From positions 1 through 64,000 of the forward strand of contig JAPOQZ010000074.1 in NCBI GenBank assembly GCA_026710435.1: 64,000 nt of DNA. The letters run 5' to 3'. The translations under genes were made by a program, and so were the position numbers. Below, in pieces: positions 24,918 through 33,303 of the stretch; positions within the stretch are counted from its first letter, which is position 1, and every line of letters begins with the position of its first letter. The notes under the pieces were generated by a model that was given only the letters and a program-made list of their open reading frames with translations, was not told the DNA's origin and searched no databases. The DNA is from a bacterium (GTDB taxonomy: Bacteria; Actinomycetota; Acidimicrobiia; Spongiisociales; Spongiisociaceae).

Positions 24918-25826
24918 TCAGCTTATGTCTAAGAAGGCTCTTGTCCCATCAAATGAGAAGCTCTCCTCGATAATCAACACGAGACTGTCTACATCAGAAG
25001 ACGAGATCTCCCAGCAGAGATTTCCAGTGAGGATCCCCTCACTGAACACTTCGGTGAACGAATCTAACTCGTTGGGGACTACTGCCATACACTGATCAGA
25101 GACAACAACCGCTGACTCACCCACAACTGACATGCTCATTGACCACAGTAGGGAGTCAGAATCCGCTCCCTTATACTTAGCCTCTATCAGCACCAATACA
25201 TACTGGTAGCCTGGTGCTGGAGGTGCGTTGAACTGATTCTCACTCGCTACAAGTTCCGCCGCATCCGGTGTGACAGAGAGGACCGAGATATCCCAGTCAC
25301 CAATGCTAACAACTTCACCGATAGATATAGGGTTATCCCGCGATCCTATATCCGTGGCAGGAGAACCCTGGTTGGTCTCGCCACGGCTTTCGTATCCTAT
25401 GAATAGGTCGCCTTCATCGTCCGACCATAAGTAGAAGTCGATCATTACTTCACCACCCGTTGATGTGAGAGCTCGACCTTCGCAATTCAGGTTTGTGTCG
25501 TCTCTGCCTAATTCAGTAGGAGAATAGATCTTCAGGATCGTTGTAGAGAAGGGCCCTGGCTGTTCCTCACTCAATGCGATAACGTCGCTTACGATATCCT
25601 CACAGTATAGGCCATCAAAGCCTCCAACTAGTACGGTAGTAGAGGTAGTAGGAGAAGCGGTCGAAGGGTTCGCAGAGACCGCGGTTGTTGTGTTTGCATT
25701 CTGATCTGCCGTTGCAGTTACGATAGATGTTGTGGAAGTCGTGGAATCGGTCACACCACCGCAGGCCGGGACCAATAACACAAAGGCTACACCGAATGCA
25801 ACGGCCCGCTTAAGAGTTATCATCAT
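24918..25826 (-). CDS. Secreted lipoprotein with DUF4352-like domain
   Basis: The N-terminus has a lipoprotein signal (AVAFGVAFVLLVPACGG; Cys after VPA), a Thr/Ser-rich linker (STTSTTSIVTATADQ) and a middle region ending around GGEVMIDFYLWSDDEGDLF. The last 150 residues (NPISIGEVVSIGDWDISVLS, then APGYQYVLVLIEAKYKG and LCWEI) have the pattern of the immunoglobulin-like DUF4352 domain found in many Gram-positive lipoproteins. A ribosome-binding site (AAGGA) precedes ATG 25826. Base use is clearly more AT-rich than in its neighbours, suggesting transfer or low expression. It follows the CcoP-like gene by 37 bp on the same strand. Confidence 0.75.
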   Translation of the reverse strand: MMITLKRAVAFGVAFVLLVPACGGVTDSTTSTTSIVTATADQNANTTTAVSANPSTASPTTSTTVLVGGFDGLYCEDIVSDVIALSEEQPGPFSTTILKIYSPTELGRDDTNLNCEGRALTSTGGEVMIDFYLWSDDEGDLFIGYESRGETNQGSPATDIGSRDNPISIGEVVSIGDWDISVLSVTPDAAELVASENQFNAPPAPGYQYVLVLIEAKYKGADSDSLLWSMSMSVVGESAVVVSDQCMAVVPNELDSFTEVFSEGILTGNLCWEISSSDVDSLVLIIEESFSFDGTRAFLDIS

Positions 25827-25863
25827 TGTGTGTCCTTCGAATGTATCTTGGCCCAGTTTGAGC

Positions 25864-26883
25864 TTAGGGGCCGATGACGAGTTCTTGATCGGATTGTGTG
25901 GTGGATGCTAGCTCGGACTCTAGTCCGCCTTCCGGTTCGGCGAACCCGCAGTCGAAGACGGCTTCCTCGAGGTCTTGGCCGCCTAGGACCACGCGTTCGT
26001 AGAAGACGACCTTGGCTATCTGGTCGGGGGTCAAAGTGTCCTGGAAGGCAGGCATCTGGCCGCCTCCCCCCACCGCTTTGCCGGTGTCGCCGTACGTAGC
26101 CCGGCCGGCGCCCTGGAACCCGGTGGTGCCGAGCGAGACCCACTCGATATGGTCCGTGCACATCGCGAAGGTCTCGAGTACCGCACCTGCCAGCGCCGGA
26201 CCCGATCCGCCTTCACCTCCCGCGCCGTGGCACGACGCGCAACTCGATGGCTCGTTGTAAACGACGATCCCTTCGCTCACCAGAGCGCGGACATCCACCC
26301 CGCCGGCGCCTCCCCCTGCGGCGAACTCGGACCCGTCGCAGTTCTCCACCATCCCGGTCAGCCGGTCGACCGCCAATTGGCCTCCCGCCCCGCAGGTCGG
26401 ACCGTGGGCGAACGTGACCAGATACACGAGACCTACGAAAGGCACGGCGAAGAAGAGCATCGTCAGCCAGCGGGGGATTGCGGCCGCGATCCGTTCCGTG
26501 ATGCCCGCCGTGGGACCGGTGATCACCGCCTCGAAGTCGAGTGCCTCCGAGACGGTGACCCGCTCGGGAGGCGGAGGCGCCGACGATGCGGCCGCGGCCA
26601 CAGCCGGCTGCGGGGCGACGGTGGCGACCGCGGCGGGTTGGGCGGACGGCGTAGGTGCGGGTTCGGGTGCCGGAGGCGCAGCTGTGGCGGGCGGAGGTGC
26701 GGCCGCGGAGGCCGGACGGTCCGCAGGTCCTCGCTCCGAAGGGGCTGCTACTCCACCTGCCCACGCGGCAAGCACGTCTTCGACCGCGAGTCCGTCGGCC
26801 TCGGCCCTGGCGGCTGCCGATCGCTCGACCAGATGTTCGGGACTCCCGAGCCTGGATGCAGCCGCGGCCAGCAGATCGCTCAT
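25864..26883 (-). CDS. CcoP-like membrane-anchored cytochrome c
   Basis: The 339-residue protein starts with a small helical domain (GSPEHLVERSAAARAEADG, about residues 13-44). Then comes a long Pro/Ala-rich linker to about residue 150, one membrane helix (WLTMLFFAVPFVGLVYLVTF) and a cytochrome c domain with one haem site, PSSCASCHGAG, and a likely axial Met in GGQMPAF. Two Cys pairs (PTCG...ENCD and MCTD...FDCGF) could form disulfides. Cytochrome cbb3 CcoP usually has two haems; only one is seen. ATG 26883 is chosen because it repeats the N-terminus of the preceding gene (MSDLLAAAA). It is third in the CcoN-O-P-like operon. Confidence 0.8.
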   Translation of the reverse strand: MSDLLAAAASRLGSPEHLVERSAAARAEADGLAVEDVLAAWAGGVAAPSERGPADRPASAAAPPPATAAPPAPEPAPTPSAQPAAVATVAPQPAVAAAASSAPPPPERVTVSEALDFEAVITGPTAGITERIAAAIPRWLTMLFFAVPFVGLVYLVTFAHGPTCGAGGQLAVDRLTGMVENCDGSEFAAGGGAGGVDVRALVSEGIVVYNEPSSCASCHGAGGEGGSGPALAGAVLETFAMCTDHIEWVSLGTTGFQGAGRATYGDTGKAVGGGGQMPAFQDTLTPDQIAKVVFYERVVLGGQDLEEAVFDCGFAEPEGGLESELASTTQSDQELVIGP

Positions 26884-26920
26884 AGCAACACCTCGCGGCT
26901 CATGCCGGCACCCCCATCCG

Positions 26921-27733
26921 TCACCGCAATTCCGCCAGGTAGGTCGCGAGCGCATCCAGGTCTCGCTGGGACAGGTGGCCATAGGAAGGGTGTATCCCGT
27001 CCGGGAAGACCTGTTCGGGATGGGTCAGGAAGGCGACGAAATCATCGGCGGTCACCGGGGTCTCCGAATCGCGATAGGAAGGCCGGGACCCTACGTGGGC
27101 GATATCGGGTCCGATCCTCTGTACCCCGAAGGTGGCGGTTCGGAGCGCATCGGCAAAGGTCTCGGTGGCCGGCCCGAGGCCGACATCCGCTAGGACGGGC
27201 CGCACCAACTGGGTATGGCAGTACCCGCAGCCCTGGTTCAGGTAGACCGATCTGCCTGCCTGTCCGAGGCTGCTCATTGGGGAGTCGAAGACCAGGTGCC
27301 GGTAGTCGCCTCCTGCATTGAACGGACCGATCAGCGTTATGACCAGTCCGAGCAGGAAGAGGCCGCCCAGCATGATCGAGGTCCGTACGGGACGGTATCT
27401 GCGGCCTTCGAGGATCGGGGTTGCCTTGCTCCGGACCGGGCCGGTGGTTACGGGCTGCTCCTCCACCGGAGGGAGAGTGGCCACTACGGCAGCGGGGGCC
27501 GCCGCGGCAGCCACAGGCTGCGCAACCGGTTCGGGAGTGGAAGCCGGCGGTGGAGTTGCTTCGGTAGGCGGAGGGGGAGCCGGGGGAGTCGGCGGTGGCG
27601 CCCCACCGCTCCAGGCGCCCAGGACCGCCTCGTAGCTGGTGCCGTCGGCCTCGGCCCTGGCCTGGGCAGCCCTCTCCACCAAGTGCTCGGGCGCCCCGAG
27701 GGCAGCTGCCGCCGCGGCGAGAAGGTCACTCAT
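26921..27733 (-). CDS. CcoO-like mono-haem cytochrome c
   Basis: The 270-residue protein has the same N-terminal domain (APEHLVERAAQARAEADG) and Pro/Ala linker as its neighbour, then one membrane helix (IMLGGLFLLGLVITLIGPF). The C-terminal domain matches the cbb3 CcoO subunit: SVYLNQGCGYCHTQLVRPVL around the haem, then RIGPDIAHVGSRPSY. In ordinary CcoO the distal ligand is Met in a MPSY block; here the corresponding stretch reads FPDGIHPSYGHLS. The ATG overlaps the CcoN-like gene by eight bases. Confidence 0.82.
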   Translation of the reverse strand: MSDLLAAAAAALGAPEHLVERAAQARAEADGTSYEAVLGAWSGGAPPPTPPAPPPPTEATPPPASTPEPVAQPVAAAAAPAAVVATLPPVEEQPVTTGPVRSKATPILEGRRYRPVRTSIMLGGLFLLGLVITLIGPFNAGGDYRHLVFDSPMSSLGQAGRSVYLNQGCGYCHTQLVRPVLADVGLGPATETFADALRTATFGVQRIGPDIAHVGSRPSYRDSETPVTADDFVAFLTHPEQVFPDGIHPSYGHLSQRDLDALATYLAELR

Positions 27734-29180
27734 CACCGGTCTCCTCGCGGTCGACGGCGGCCACCGGCATGAGAATCTCCACTGTCCGGGCGGGACCGGC
27801 CAGATAGGTGCCCGCAGCGGTCCATACCAGGAGAGCGATCCCGATCAACGCCACGACCGAGGCGAGAGCCCCGAGCGTGAACAGCACATCCACACCGGCA
27901 AGGCTCTCGGAGAAGCCTTCTCCCACGTTGGCGCGGGCGCCCGAGGAGGAGGCCCAATTCCAGGTCACGCCGGTGACGAGCCCACTGACCATCAGAGCGG
28001 CCGCCGTTGCGCCCCCGCCCCAGAGGGTGAGCCGGAGACCGCGGGCCGCTTGGCGCGGGTCCGAAAGTTCCCGTCCGGTCGTACGCGGCAAGGCGTAGAA
28101 GATGAATGCCATCGCCAGCACCGGTACTGCCACGAGTGACAGCCCGGTGACCAATCCGTCGTGCCAGATGGTCAGACCCACCACGGCAGCCACGGAGCGG
28201 AATCCGGAAACTCCGACCAGCACCGTGAGGATGGTGTAGGCGACAGTGCCGGCCATCAGGAGACGGATGACGGGACTCTCCCGGGCAGTTTGCCACTCGC
28301 CCGAGAGGGTCAGGCTCACGGTGGCGACGAAGGTCAAGGCGGAAAGAGCGAGACCCATGGAGGCGACCACCGAAACCGTCTCCGTCCAGTCGGGTGCCGG
28401 GCCGCTCAGGAAACGTGCCGGCGTCGCCAGCAGCGCCACTCCTGCGAGGGTCCAGAATCCTGCCCGGGCGAGAGGACCGGAGAACAGTGGCTGTCCACTC
28501 TCCTTGACCAGGACGTAGTAAGCGCCGCCCAACGCCGCGGCCGGGAAGGCAAGGGTCCACATCCCCCCTGAAGTCAGGCTCGTTTGGAGAAACGGACCCA
28601 TGCCGGCCAGCCCTGGAATCGAGGCCGTGATGTGAAGCGCCGGAAACCACCAAACGGCTCCAATGACGTAGAGAAGCGACACGTAGGAGCCGTCCTCGCT
28701 CCGACCGCGGATCATCGAGGTTACGAGCAGAACCGGTACCAGCAGGAGGGCCGCGATTGGCCAGTCAAGGAGTGGGGGGAACTCGGCAAGCTCGGGTCCC
28801 GATGGGCCCCGGAACAGGATCATGAGGGTGCCGACCAGTACCAGCAAGCCGTAGACGCTGCCCGCCAGTAACGCTAGGGACTGGTGTTCCATACGTGTCC
28901 CGACTAGCCGCGGTGTGAGGTAGTACGCGGTAGCCTGAGCGAACGTACCTCCGAATCCGTACGCGAGGAGCGATGTGGTGGCCGGCCGGAGACGACCGTA
29001 GGACAGGAAGGTGGTGTCCGCGAACAGCGTGGGTACGGCCAGCTTCACGAGCGTCAGGCAAAGCAAGGCGACTCCCGCCAGCAGCAGCAGGCAGGACAGC
29101 AGCATGAGACCGGAAGCCGCGGTCTCCCGCTCGCTCTCCATCTCAGCCGCTTCGCGTATGCTCGTCTCTCCGGTCGCCAA
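27726..29180 (-). CDS. CcoN-like membrane subunit lacking haem-copper ligands
   Basis: This 484-residue, about 12-helix protein aligns with the cbb3 oxidase catalytic subunit in overall order: YGRLRPATTSLLAYGFGG, then a TSGGMWTLAFPAAALGG stretch, then APDWTETVSVVASMG and IWHDGLVTGLSLVAV. In true CcoN these blocks contain FGRLRPxHTN, GHNAVGFF, PHHLHYT and IGHVHSG, with six His ligands. Here the first His is Ala, the GHN and HH pair are absent, and only one His remains near the last block. The whole protein has three His. It therefore cannot bind haem b, haem b3 and CuB in the usual way. TTG 29180 has a strong ribosome-binding site (GGGGGAG). Confidence 0.8.
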   Translation of the reverse strand: MATGETSIREAAEMESERETAASGLMLLSCLLLLAGVALLCLTLVKLAVPTLFADTTFLSYGRLRPATTSLLAYGFGGTFAQATAYYLTPRLVGTRMEHQSLALLAGSVYGLLVLVGTLMILFRGPSGPELAEFPPLLDWPIAALLLVPVLLVTSMIRGRSEDGSYVSLLYVIGAVWWFPALHITASIPGLAGMGPFLQTSLTSGGMWTLAFPAAALGGAYYVLVKESGQPLFSGPLARAGFWTLAGVALLATPARFLSGPAPDWTETVSVVASMGLALSALTFVATVSLTLSGEWQTARESPVIRLLMAGTVAYTILTVLVGVSGFRSVAAVVGLTIWHDGLVTGLSLVAVPVLAMAFIFYALPRTTGRELSDPRQAARGLRLTLWGGGATAAALMVSGLVTGVTWNWASSSGARANVGEGFSESLAGVDVLFTLGALASVVALIGIALLVWTAAGTYLAGPARTVEILMPVAAVDREETGDE

Positions 29181-29472
29181 TCCGGTGCTCCCCCGGGTCG
29201 CTCCTGCTTGCCAGAGCGTAGACTAATGCCATGACGAGGCCCCTCGGTCCGCCGCGGCCCGATGCATCCGTCCGGCTGGCGATCCCGTCCGAGCGAACTC
29301 CACTCGAAGCCCTGCTTGGTTTAGCGAGCGACCGCCTTTCTGCTTCAATGGTATCCACCGAGTCGGGTAACAGCCCGCGTCTCGCCAAGGTAATCCCGAT
29401 GGGTTGCCAACCGGTAGAGGCGGCGCAGGCGGGGACACCTCGAGTCGAGGCGAAACGGAGGCGAATCACCAG
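29181..29472. promoter_or_regulatory. Divergent promoter region of two respiratory operons
   Basis: These 292 bp separate the divergent starts of the CcoN-like operon and the bc-type operon, so both promoters must lie here. No clear -35/-10 pair stands out. The ORF 29231-29500 (89 codons) crosses the region but overlaps the next start and has no recognisable motif, so it is not annotated as a gene. Confidence 0.45.
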
Positions 29473-30246
29473 ATGCTGCAACGCATGCTTCGGCAGATGA
29501 CCGACCAGACGCGTGCGCTAACCGGCTGGGGTCTGTTCCTCCTGGGCCTCGGGGCGGTCGTGGTGGGAGTGTGGTTCAACCATTACTCGAACTTTCCCTC
29601 TATGGAGACGGTCACGATCGCTGTGGAGGATGCAACCGGTCTTCAGGTGGGGGACCAGGTCGTATTCGACCGGGAAGCCCGCACCGTGGCCGCTACCCCG
29701 GTGGTCGATCCGGCCGTTCCCCAGGTCCCGGTGGACCTTGCGGTCGATGTCGACACGTTCGGCTGGCTACCGAGAGACTGCATGCTCCAGGGCAGCGACT
29801 GGTGCTTACCGTGGTCGACCCTGGGCCACCTCGTGGCGTTCGGCGGAAGCCAGATCATGCTCGTGGGGATAGCCATCGCGGTGATCCTGGGCCGTCGGAT
29901 GACCTGGTCGCTGGCCGCCTTAGCCGCATTCCTGGCTATGTTCGAGTTGGTCATGCTGCTGGGTAACGTTGCGTCCGAGTGGCTGAACCTGGCGCAGGGA
30001 CCGCTCAACTGGACCGAACAGAACGATGCGTTCGCGATCTGGCAGCCTCTGGTTCTCGGCAACGATGTCGGAGTCAGTTGGGGTGCGATCAAGGATTTCA
30101 TCTCGATCAACTACAACATGGGTGCGCTCACCTTTATCATCTTGTTCGCCCGATGGGTTCAGGGGTTCGGTGGGCCGATGCCTGAGCAGAGGCCCTCGGA
30201 GATGGTCTCGCCGTACGGGCGTCCGCTGGTTAAGGGAGCCAAGTAG
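29473..30246 (+). CDS. Membrane protein heading the bc-type operon, unknown family
   Basis: The 257-residue protein has one N-terminal helix (GWGLFLLGLGAVVVGVWF), an outer domain of about 75 residues with two Cys (RDCMLQGSDWCLPW), and two or three more helices (GGSQIMLVGIAIAVILG, LAALAAFLAMFELVMLLG and MGALTFIILFARWVQG). No cofactor motif is seen. ATG 29473 follows GGAGG by 11 bases; ATG 29497 is possible. It ends directly at the ferredoxin start, so it is co-transcribed with the ferredoxin and cytochrome b genes and may anchor the ferredoxin. I do not recognise the family. Confidence 0.75.
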   Translation: MLQRMLRQMTDQTRALTGWGLFLLGLGAVVVGVWFNHYSNFPSMETVTIAVEDATGLQVGDQVVFDREARTVAATPVVDPAVPQVPVDLAVDVDTFGWLPRDCMLQGSDWCLPWSTLGHLVAFGGSQIMLVGIAIAVILGRRMTWSLAALAAFLAMFELVMLLGNVASEWLNLAQGPLNWTEQNDAFAIWQPLVLGNDVGVSWGAIKDFISINYNMGALTFIILFARWVQGFGGPMPEQRPSEMVSPYGRPLVKGAK

Positions 30247-30702
30247 ATGGCCAAGTCGGAAGTCTGGTTCGAGACACCCCCGTTCCGTGACGATTACCAG
30301 TTGGCGATGGTCGAGACCAGCTATGTCCAGGGTCAGGTGCGGCCCCGCCAGTTTCTGCATATCAACCAGGCGGAGTGCATCCTGTGCGAGGGGTGCGTGG
30401 ACATCTGCCCCTGGAAGTGCATCCACTACCTTTCGCTGGACGCGATCGACGAGGCCTACGGGGTTGACCACCCGGAGGACAGCTCGGACAACGTGGGGTT
30501 CTTCGTCGTCGACGAGTACGAGTGCACCCGGTGCCAGTTGTGCATCGACCGGTGTCCTACCAACGTAATCTCGATCGGTAAGTTCGAGGGCTCGGTGACC
30601 GACACGGCCCTCAACTCGGGGCTCATCGGTCAGGCGCCATGGGATCAGGACACGGGCGCCCGTGATTTCAAGAACGGCTATACCTACGGAATGCGCTGGT
30701 AA
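30247..30702 (+). CDS. 2x[4Fe-4S] ferredoxin-type protein
   Basis: The 151-residue soluble protein has two cluster motifs, CILCEGCVDICPWKC and CTRCQLCIDRCPTNV, about 50 residues apart, in the CxxCxxCxxxCP pattern that binds two [4Fe-4S] clusters. N- and C-terminal tails (ETPPFRDDYQLAMVETSY and DFKNGYTYGMRW) are longer than in free ferredoxins and could dock to membrane partners. ATG 30247 directly follows the previous stop. A ferredoxin between a membrane protein and cytochrome b is not part of standard bc1 operons. Confidence 0.9.
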   Translation: MAKSEVWFETPPFRDDYQLAMVETSYVQGQVRPRQFLHINQAECILCEGCVDICPWKCIHYLSLDAIDEAYGVDHPEDSSDNVGFFVVDEYECTRCQLCIDRCPTNVISIGKFEGSVTDTALNSGLIGQAPWDQDTGARDFKNGYTYGMRW

Positions 30703-30714
30703 CGGAGGCTTTCG

Positions 30715-31485
30715 GTGATCGGCAACGGTATGAAACTGCGGGAAAGGGTGGCCGAAGCGGCCGATTCATTCCGGAGGAGCCCATTCTGGGAGTCGATGTT
30801 CCGGCCCGGATCCCCGTTCAAGAGGGGTTACAGCGACAGTCCCCGCAACCGGTCCTACGTGATCATGAACAACGTGCTCTACCACCTCCATCCGGTGAAG
30901 GTGAAACGGCACGCCGTCCGCCTCTCCTACACGCTGTGCTTGGGCGGTCTGAGCTTCTTCCTGTTCATCCTGCTAACGATCACCGGCATCTTCCTAATGT
31001 TCTACTACCGGCCGACCTCCCCGGCCGCCTACATCGATGTGGAGGCCCTGTCCACTTCGGTCGCCTTCGGCTCGCTGGTGCGCAACCTCCACCGGTGGGG
31101 CGCCCACCTGATGGTGCTGACGGTGTTTCTCCACATGTCGAGAGTTTTCTACCACGGTGCCTACAAGCCGCCCCGCGAGTTCAACTGGGTGGTCGGCGTC
31201 GTCCTGCTGCTGCTCACCCTGCTGCTGTCCTTCACCGGCTACCTGTTGCCATGGGACCAGTTGGCGCTGTGGGCGGTCACCGTGGGTACCAACATGGCCG
31301 GTTTCACGCCCGTATTCGGCAACCAGGTGAAATTCGCCCTGCTCGGAGGCATCGAGGTGACCGGCAATACGCTGCTTCGCTTCTACGTCCTGCACGTCCT
31401 ATTCCTTCCGTTCGTGATCGTGATCTTCATGGCCGTTCACTTCTGGCGGGTCAGGAAGGACGGTGGGATATCGGGGCCCCTTTAG
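30715..31485 (+). CDS. Cytochrome b, N-terminal (b6-like) subunit
   Basis: This 256-residue four-helix protein carries the haem b ligands of the quinol-oxidising complex: [20 protein letters not shown] on helix B, and [12 protein letters not shown] with [11 protein letters not shown] on helix D. The [17 protein letters not shown] and [16 protein letters not shown] blocks are conserved in cytochrome b. Its length is that of cytochrome b6, so the protein is split as in b6f complexes. GTG 30715 has a GGAGG ribosome-binding site six bases upstream. It works with the next gene as cytochrome b. Confidence 0.93.
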   Translation: MIGNGMKLRERVAEAADSFRRSPFWESMFRPGSPFKRGYSDSPRNRSYVIMNNVLYHLHPVKVKRHAVRLSYTLCLGGLSFFLFILLTITGIFLMFYYRPTSPAAYIDVEALSTSVAFGSLVRNLHRWGAHLMVLTVFLHMSRVFYHGAYKPPREFNWVVGVVLLLLTLLLSFTGYLLPWDQLALWAVTVGTNMAGFTPVFGNQVKFALLGGIEVTGNTLLRFYVLHVLFLPFVIVIFMAVHFWRVRKDGGISGPL

Positions 31486-31501
31486 GAACTGTTGAGGACC
31501 G

Positions 31502-32407
31502 ATGGTCGAGATACCGGAACATCTGCTAAAACGCTCCGCGGAGGCGAAGGCTAAGGCGCTCGGCGTACCGGTTGATCAGGTACTGGCCGAGATGCGGGGG
31601 GAGCTCCCGCCTGCGCAGCCGACCGCGCCGCCTCCTGCCCCGGTGCTTCCGTCTCAACGCTCGGTACCTGAGTCCCCGCCGCCCCCGCCCGCCGTGGCAT
31701 CGCCTGGACCCGCTCCCGAACCGGTGGCTCCGGTAGCCGAGACACGGCAGCCGGCCCCCGCCGCGGCTACTCCGGAGCCACCCGCCGGCCCGGCGACCAC
31801 CGTCGCCCCGCCCTTGTCCGACAACGGCGCCGCCACCACCGTCACGCCCCGTCCGGTGGCCCCGCCCCAGGAGATTCCCGAGGGTGTTCGACCGCAGCGG
31901 CTACTCACCGTGGTCAAGGCCAGGGCCATCCAGCAGGTAAAGGCCACGCCAACCGACAAGGTGAACACCTGGCCCCACTTGATGATCGCCGAGTTCACGG
32001 CCCTCATGGTCATCACGGCCGCCCTGATCGTCCTATCGGTGATTCTCCAGGCACCGCTCCTGGAGTTGGCGAACTTCAACCAGACACCTAATCCGTCCAA
32101 GGCCCCGTGGTACTTCCTCGGTCTGCAGGAGTTGCTGTCCTACTACGACCCGCAGGTCGCCGGTGTCATCATCCCGACGATCACGGGTCTGGTCGGGTTC
32201 ATGGCCATCCCCTACGTGGACCGGAACCCATCTACCAAGCCGTCGGATCGCAAGTTCGCCATCATGCTGTTCACCTTGTTCCTAGCCGGCTCGGCGACGC
32301 TGACGCTGCTCGGCACGCTGTTCCGCGGGCCCGGGTTCAACTTCACATACCCGTGGGCGGACGGCATATGGTTCGACGATCTCAAGGATTGGGTGCACTT
32401 CGAATGA
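31502..32407 (+). CDS. Cytochrome b, C-terminal (subunit IV-like), with extra N-terminal domain
   Basis: The first 40 residues ([18 protein letters not shown]) match the N-terminal domain of the CcoO- and CcoP-like proteins, followed by a Pro/Ala-rich linker to about residue 130. The last 150 residues are the three-helix half of cytochrome b: [20 protein letters not shown], the quinol-site region [20 protein letters not shown] and [20 protein letters not shown]. The PEWY-type motif appears as APWY. It forms the quinol-oxidation site with Rieske and the previous subunit. Its stop overlaps the Rieske start (ATGA). Confidence 0.9.
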   Translation: MVEIPEHLLKRSAEAKAKALGVPVDQVLAEMRGELPPAQPTAPPPAPVLPSQRSVPESPPPPPAVASPGPAPEPVAPVAETRQPAPAAATPEPPAGPATTVAPPLSDNGAATTVTPRPVAPPQEIPEGVRPQRLLTVVKARAIQQVKATPTDKVNTWPHLMIAEFTALMVITAALIVLSVILQAPLLELANFNQTPNPSKAPWYFLGLQELLSYYDPQVAGVIIPTITGLVGFMAIPYVDRNPSTKPSDRKFAIMLFTLFLAGSATLTLLGTLFRGPGFNFTYPWADGIWFDDLKDWVHFE

Positions 32408-33300
32408 CGGCCCTGCAACTGCTGATCGTGGCGATCTCCGCGGTGGTGGTGCTCGGCGTGCTCGGCGCCTTCCTCATCGCCTACCGCCGTTCGGGTGAGA
32501 GTCCTAGACCGTCCGGAGCCTGGAGATCGGGAGTCTCCCGCGAAACGCGCCGGGCGGATAGTTCCCGGATCCCGTCCCCTCTGGTAGTACGGCAACCGGA
32601 ACCGGCCATGGATGAGCCTGAGGTCGAGGAGGCTCCTTCCGAGGCGCCCGAAGCAGTCGTCCCGGCCGCCGTCCAGACCGTCGAGGTCATGCAGGTGGAG
32701 GAGTTGTCTCCCCAGGAGGCCGGTGTCAACCGTCGCCAGTTCTTCACCAGGGCGCTCGGGATCACCTTCGGGGCGTTCCTCGGGCTCAATGCCATCTCCT
32801 ATCTGGCGTTCCTGTGGCCCCGCCTCTCTGGTGGCTTCGGGTCCGACATCGACGTGGGGGCCGTCGCCGACCTCCAGACCGATGTGATTCTCAGCGACGG
32901 ATCCATCCTTCCGAAGTTCGTACCCGAGGCGCGGGCCTACATCGTCCCATTCGCCGAGTCGGACATCTCCCGTTCTCAGTTCGAGGGGATGCCGGTCGTG
33001 GTGGGCGGGCTCAGCGCCCTGTTCCAGCGGTGCGTTCACCTCGGGTGCCGGGTTCCCTGGTGCGAGACGTCGCAGGGTTTCGAATGCCCGTGCCACGGCT
33101 CGAAGTACAACTACGCGGGCGAGTACGAGGCAGGTCCGGCCCCGCGCAACCTGGACCGGTTCGAGGTCTTCGAGGAGAACGGGCGCTACATCGTCAAGAC
33201 CGGCACCATCTTCCAGACGGCACGGGCTATAGCCAAGACCGTCCCATACCCGCAGGGCCCATCCTGCATCGCCCTGACCACGACCGACGAGGAGGCATAG
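32404..33300 (+). CDS. Rieske [2Fe-2S] protein
   Basis: The 298-residue protein has an N-terminal helix ([20 protein letters not shown]), a charged linker, a second helix preceded by [20 protein letters not shown] (Tat-like RR signal) and a Rieske domain. The cluster motifs are [11 protein letters not shown] and [11 protein letters not shown] (CxHxGC and CxCHxGS), with Cys pairs for the disulfide. It takes electrons from quinol to cytochrome c in the bc-type complex. The start overlaps the upstream stop (ATGA); the upstream ORF extension from 32107 is a shadow. Confidence 0.93.
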   Translation: MTALQLLIVAISAVVVLGVLGAFLIAYRRSGESPRPSGAWRSGVSRETRRADSSRIPSPLVVRQPEPAMDEPEVEEAPSEAPEAVVPAAVQTVEVMQVEELSPQEAGVNRRQFFTRALGITFGAFLGLNAISYLAFLWPRLSGGFGSDIDVGAVADLQTDVILSDGSILPKFVPEARAYIVPFAESDISRSQFEGMPVVVGGLSALFQRCVHLGCRVPWCETSQGFECPCHGSKYNYAGEYEAGPAPRNLDRFEVFEENGRYIVKTGTIFQTARAIAKTVPYPQGPSCIALTTTDEEA

Positions 33301-33303
33301 CCG

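Noticed and set aside
29231-29500. An 89-codon ORF in the divergent promoter region
   Set aside because: It overlaps the start of the next gene, has no recognisable motif and no clear ribosome-binding site. It could be checked by conservation.
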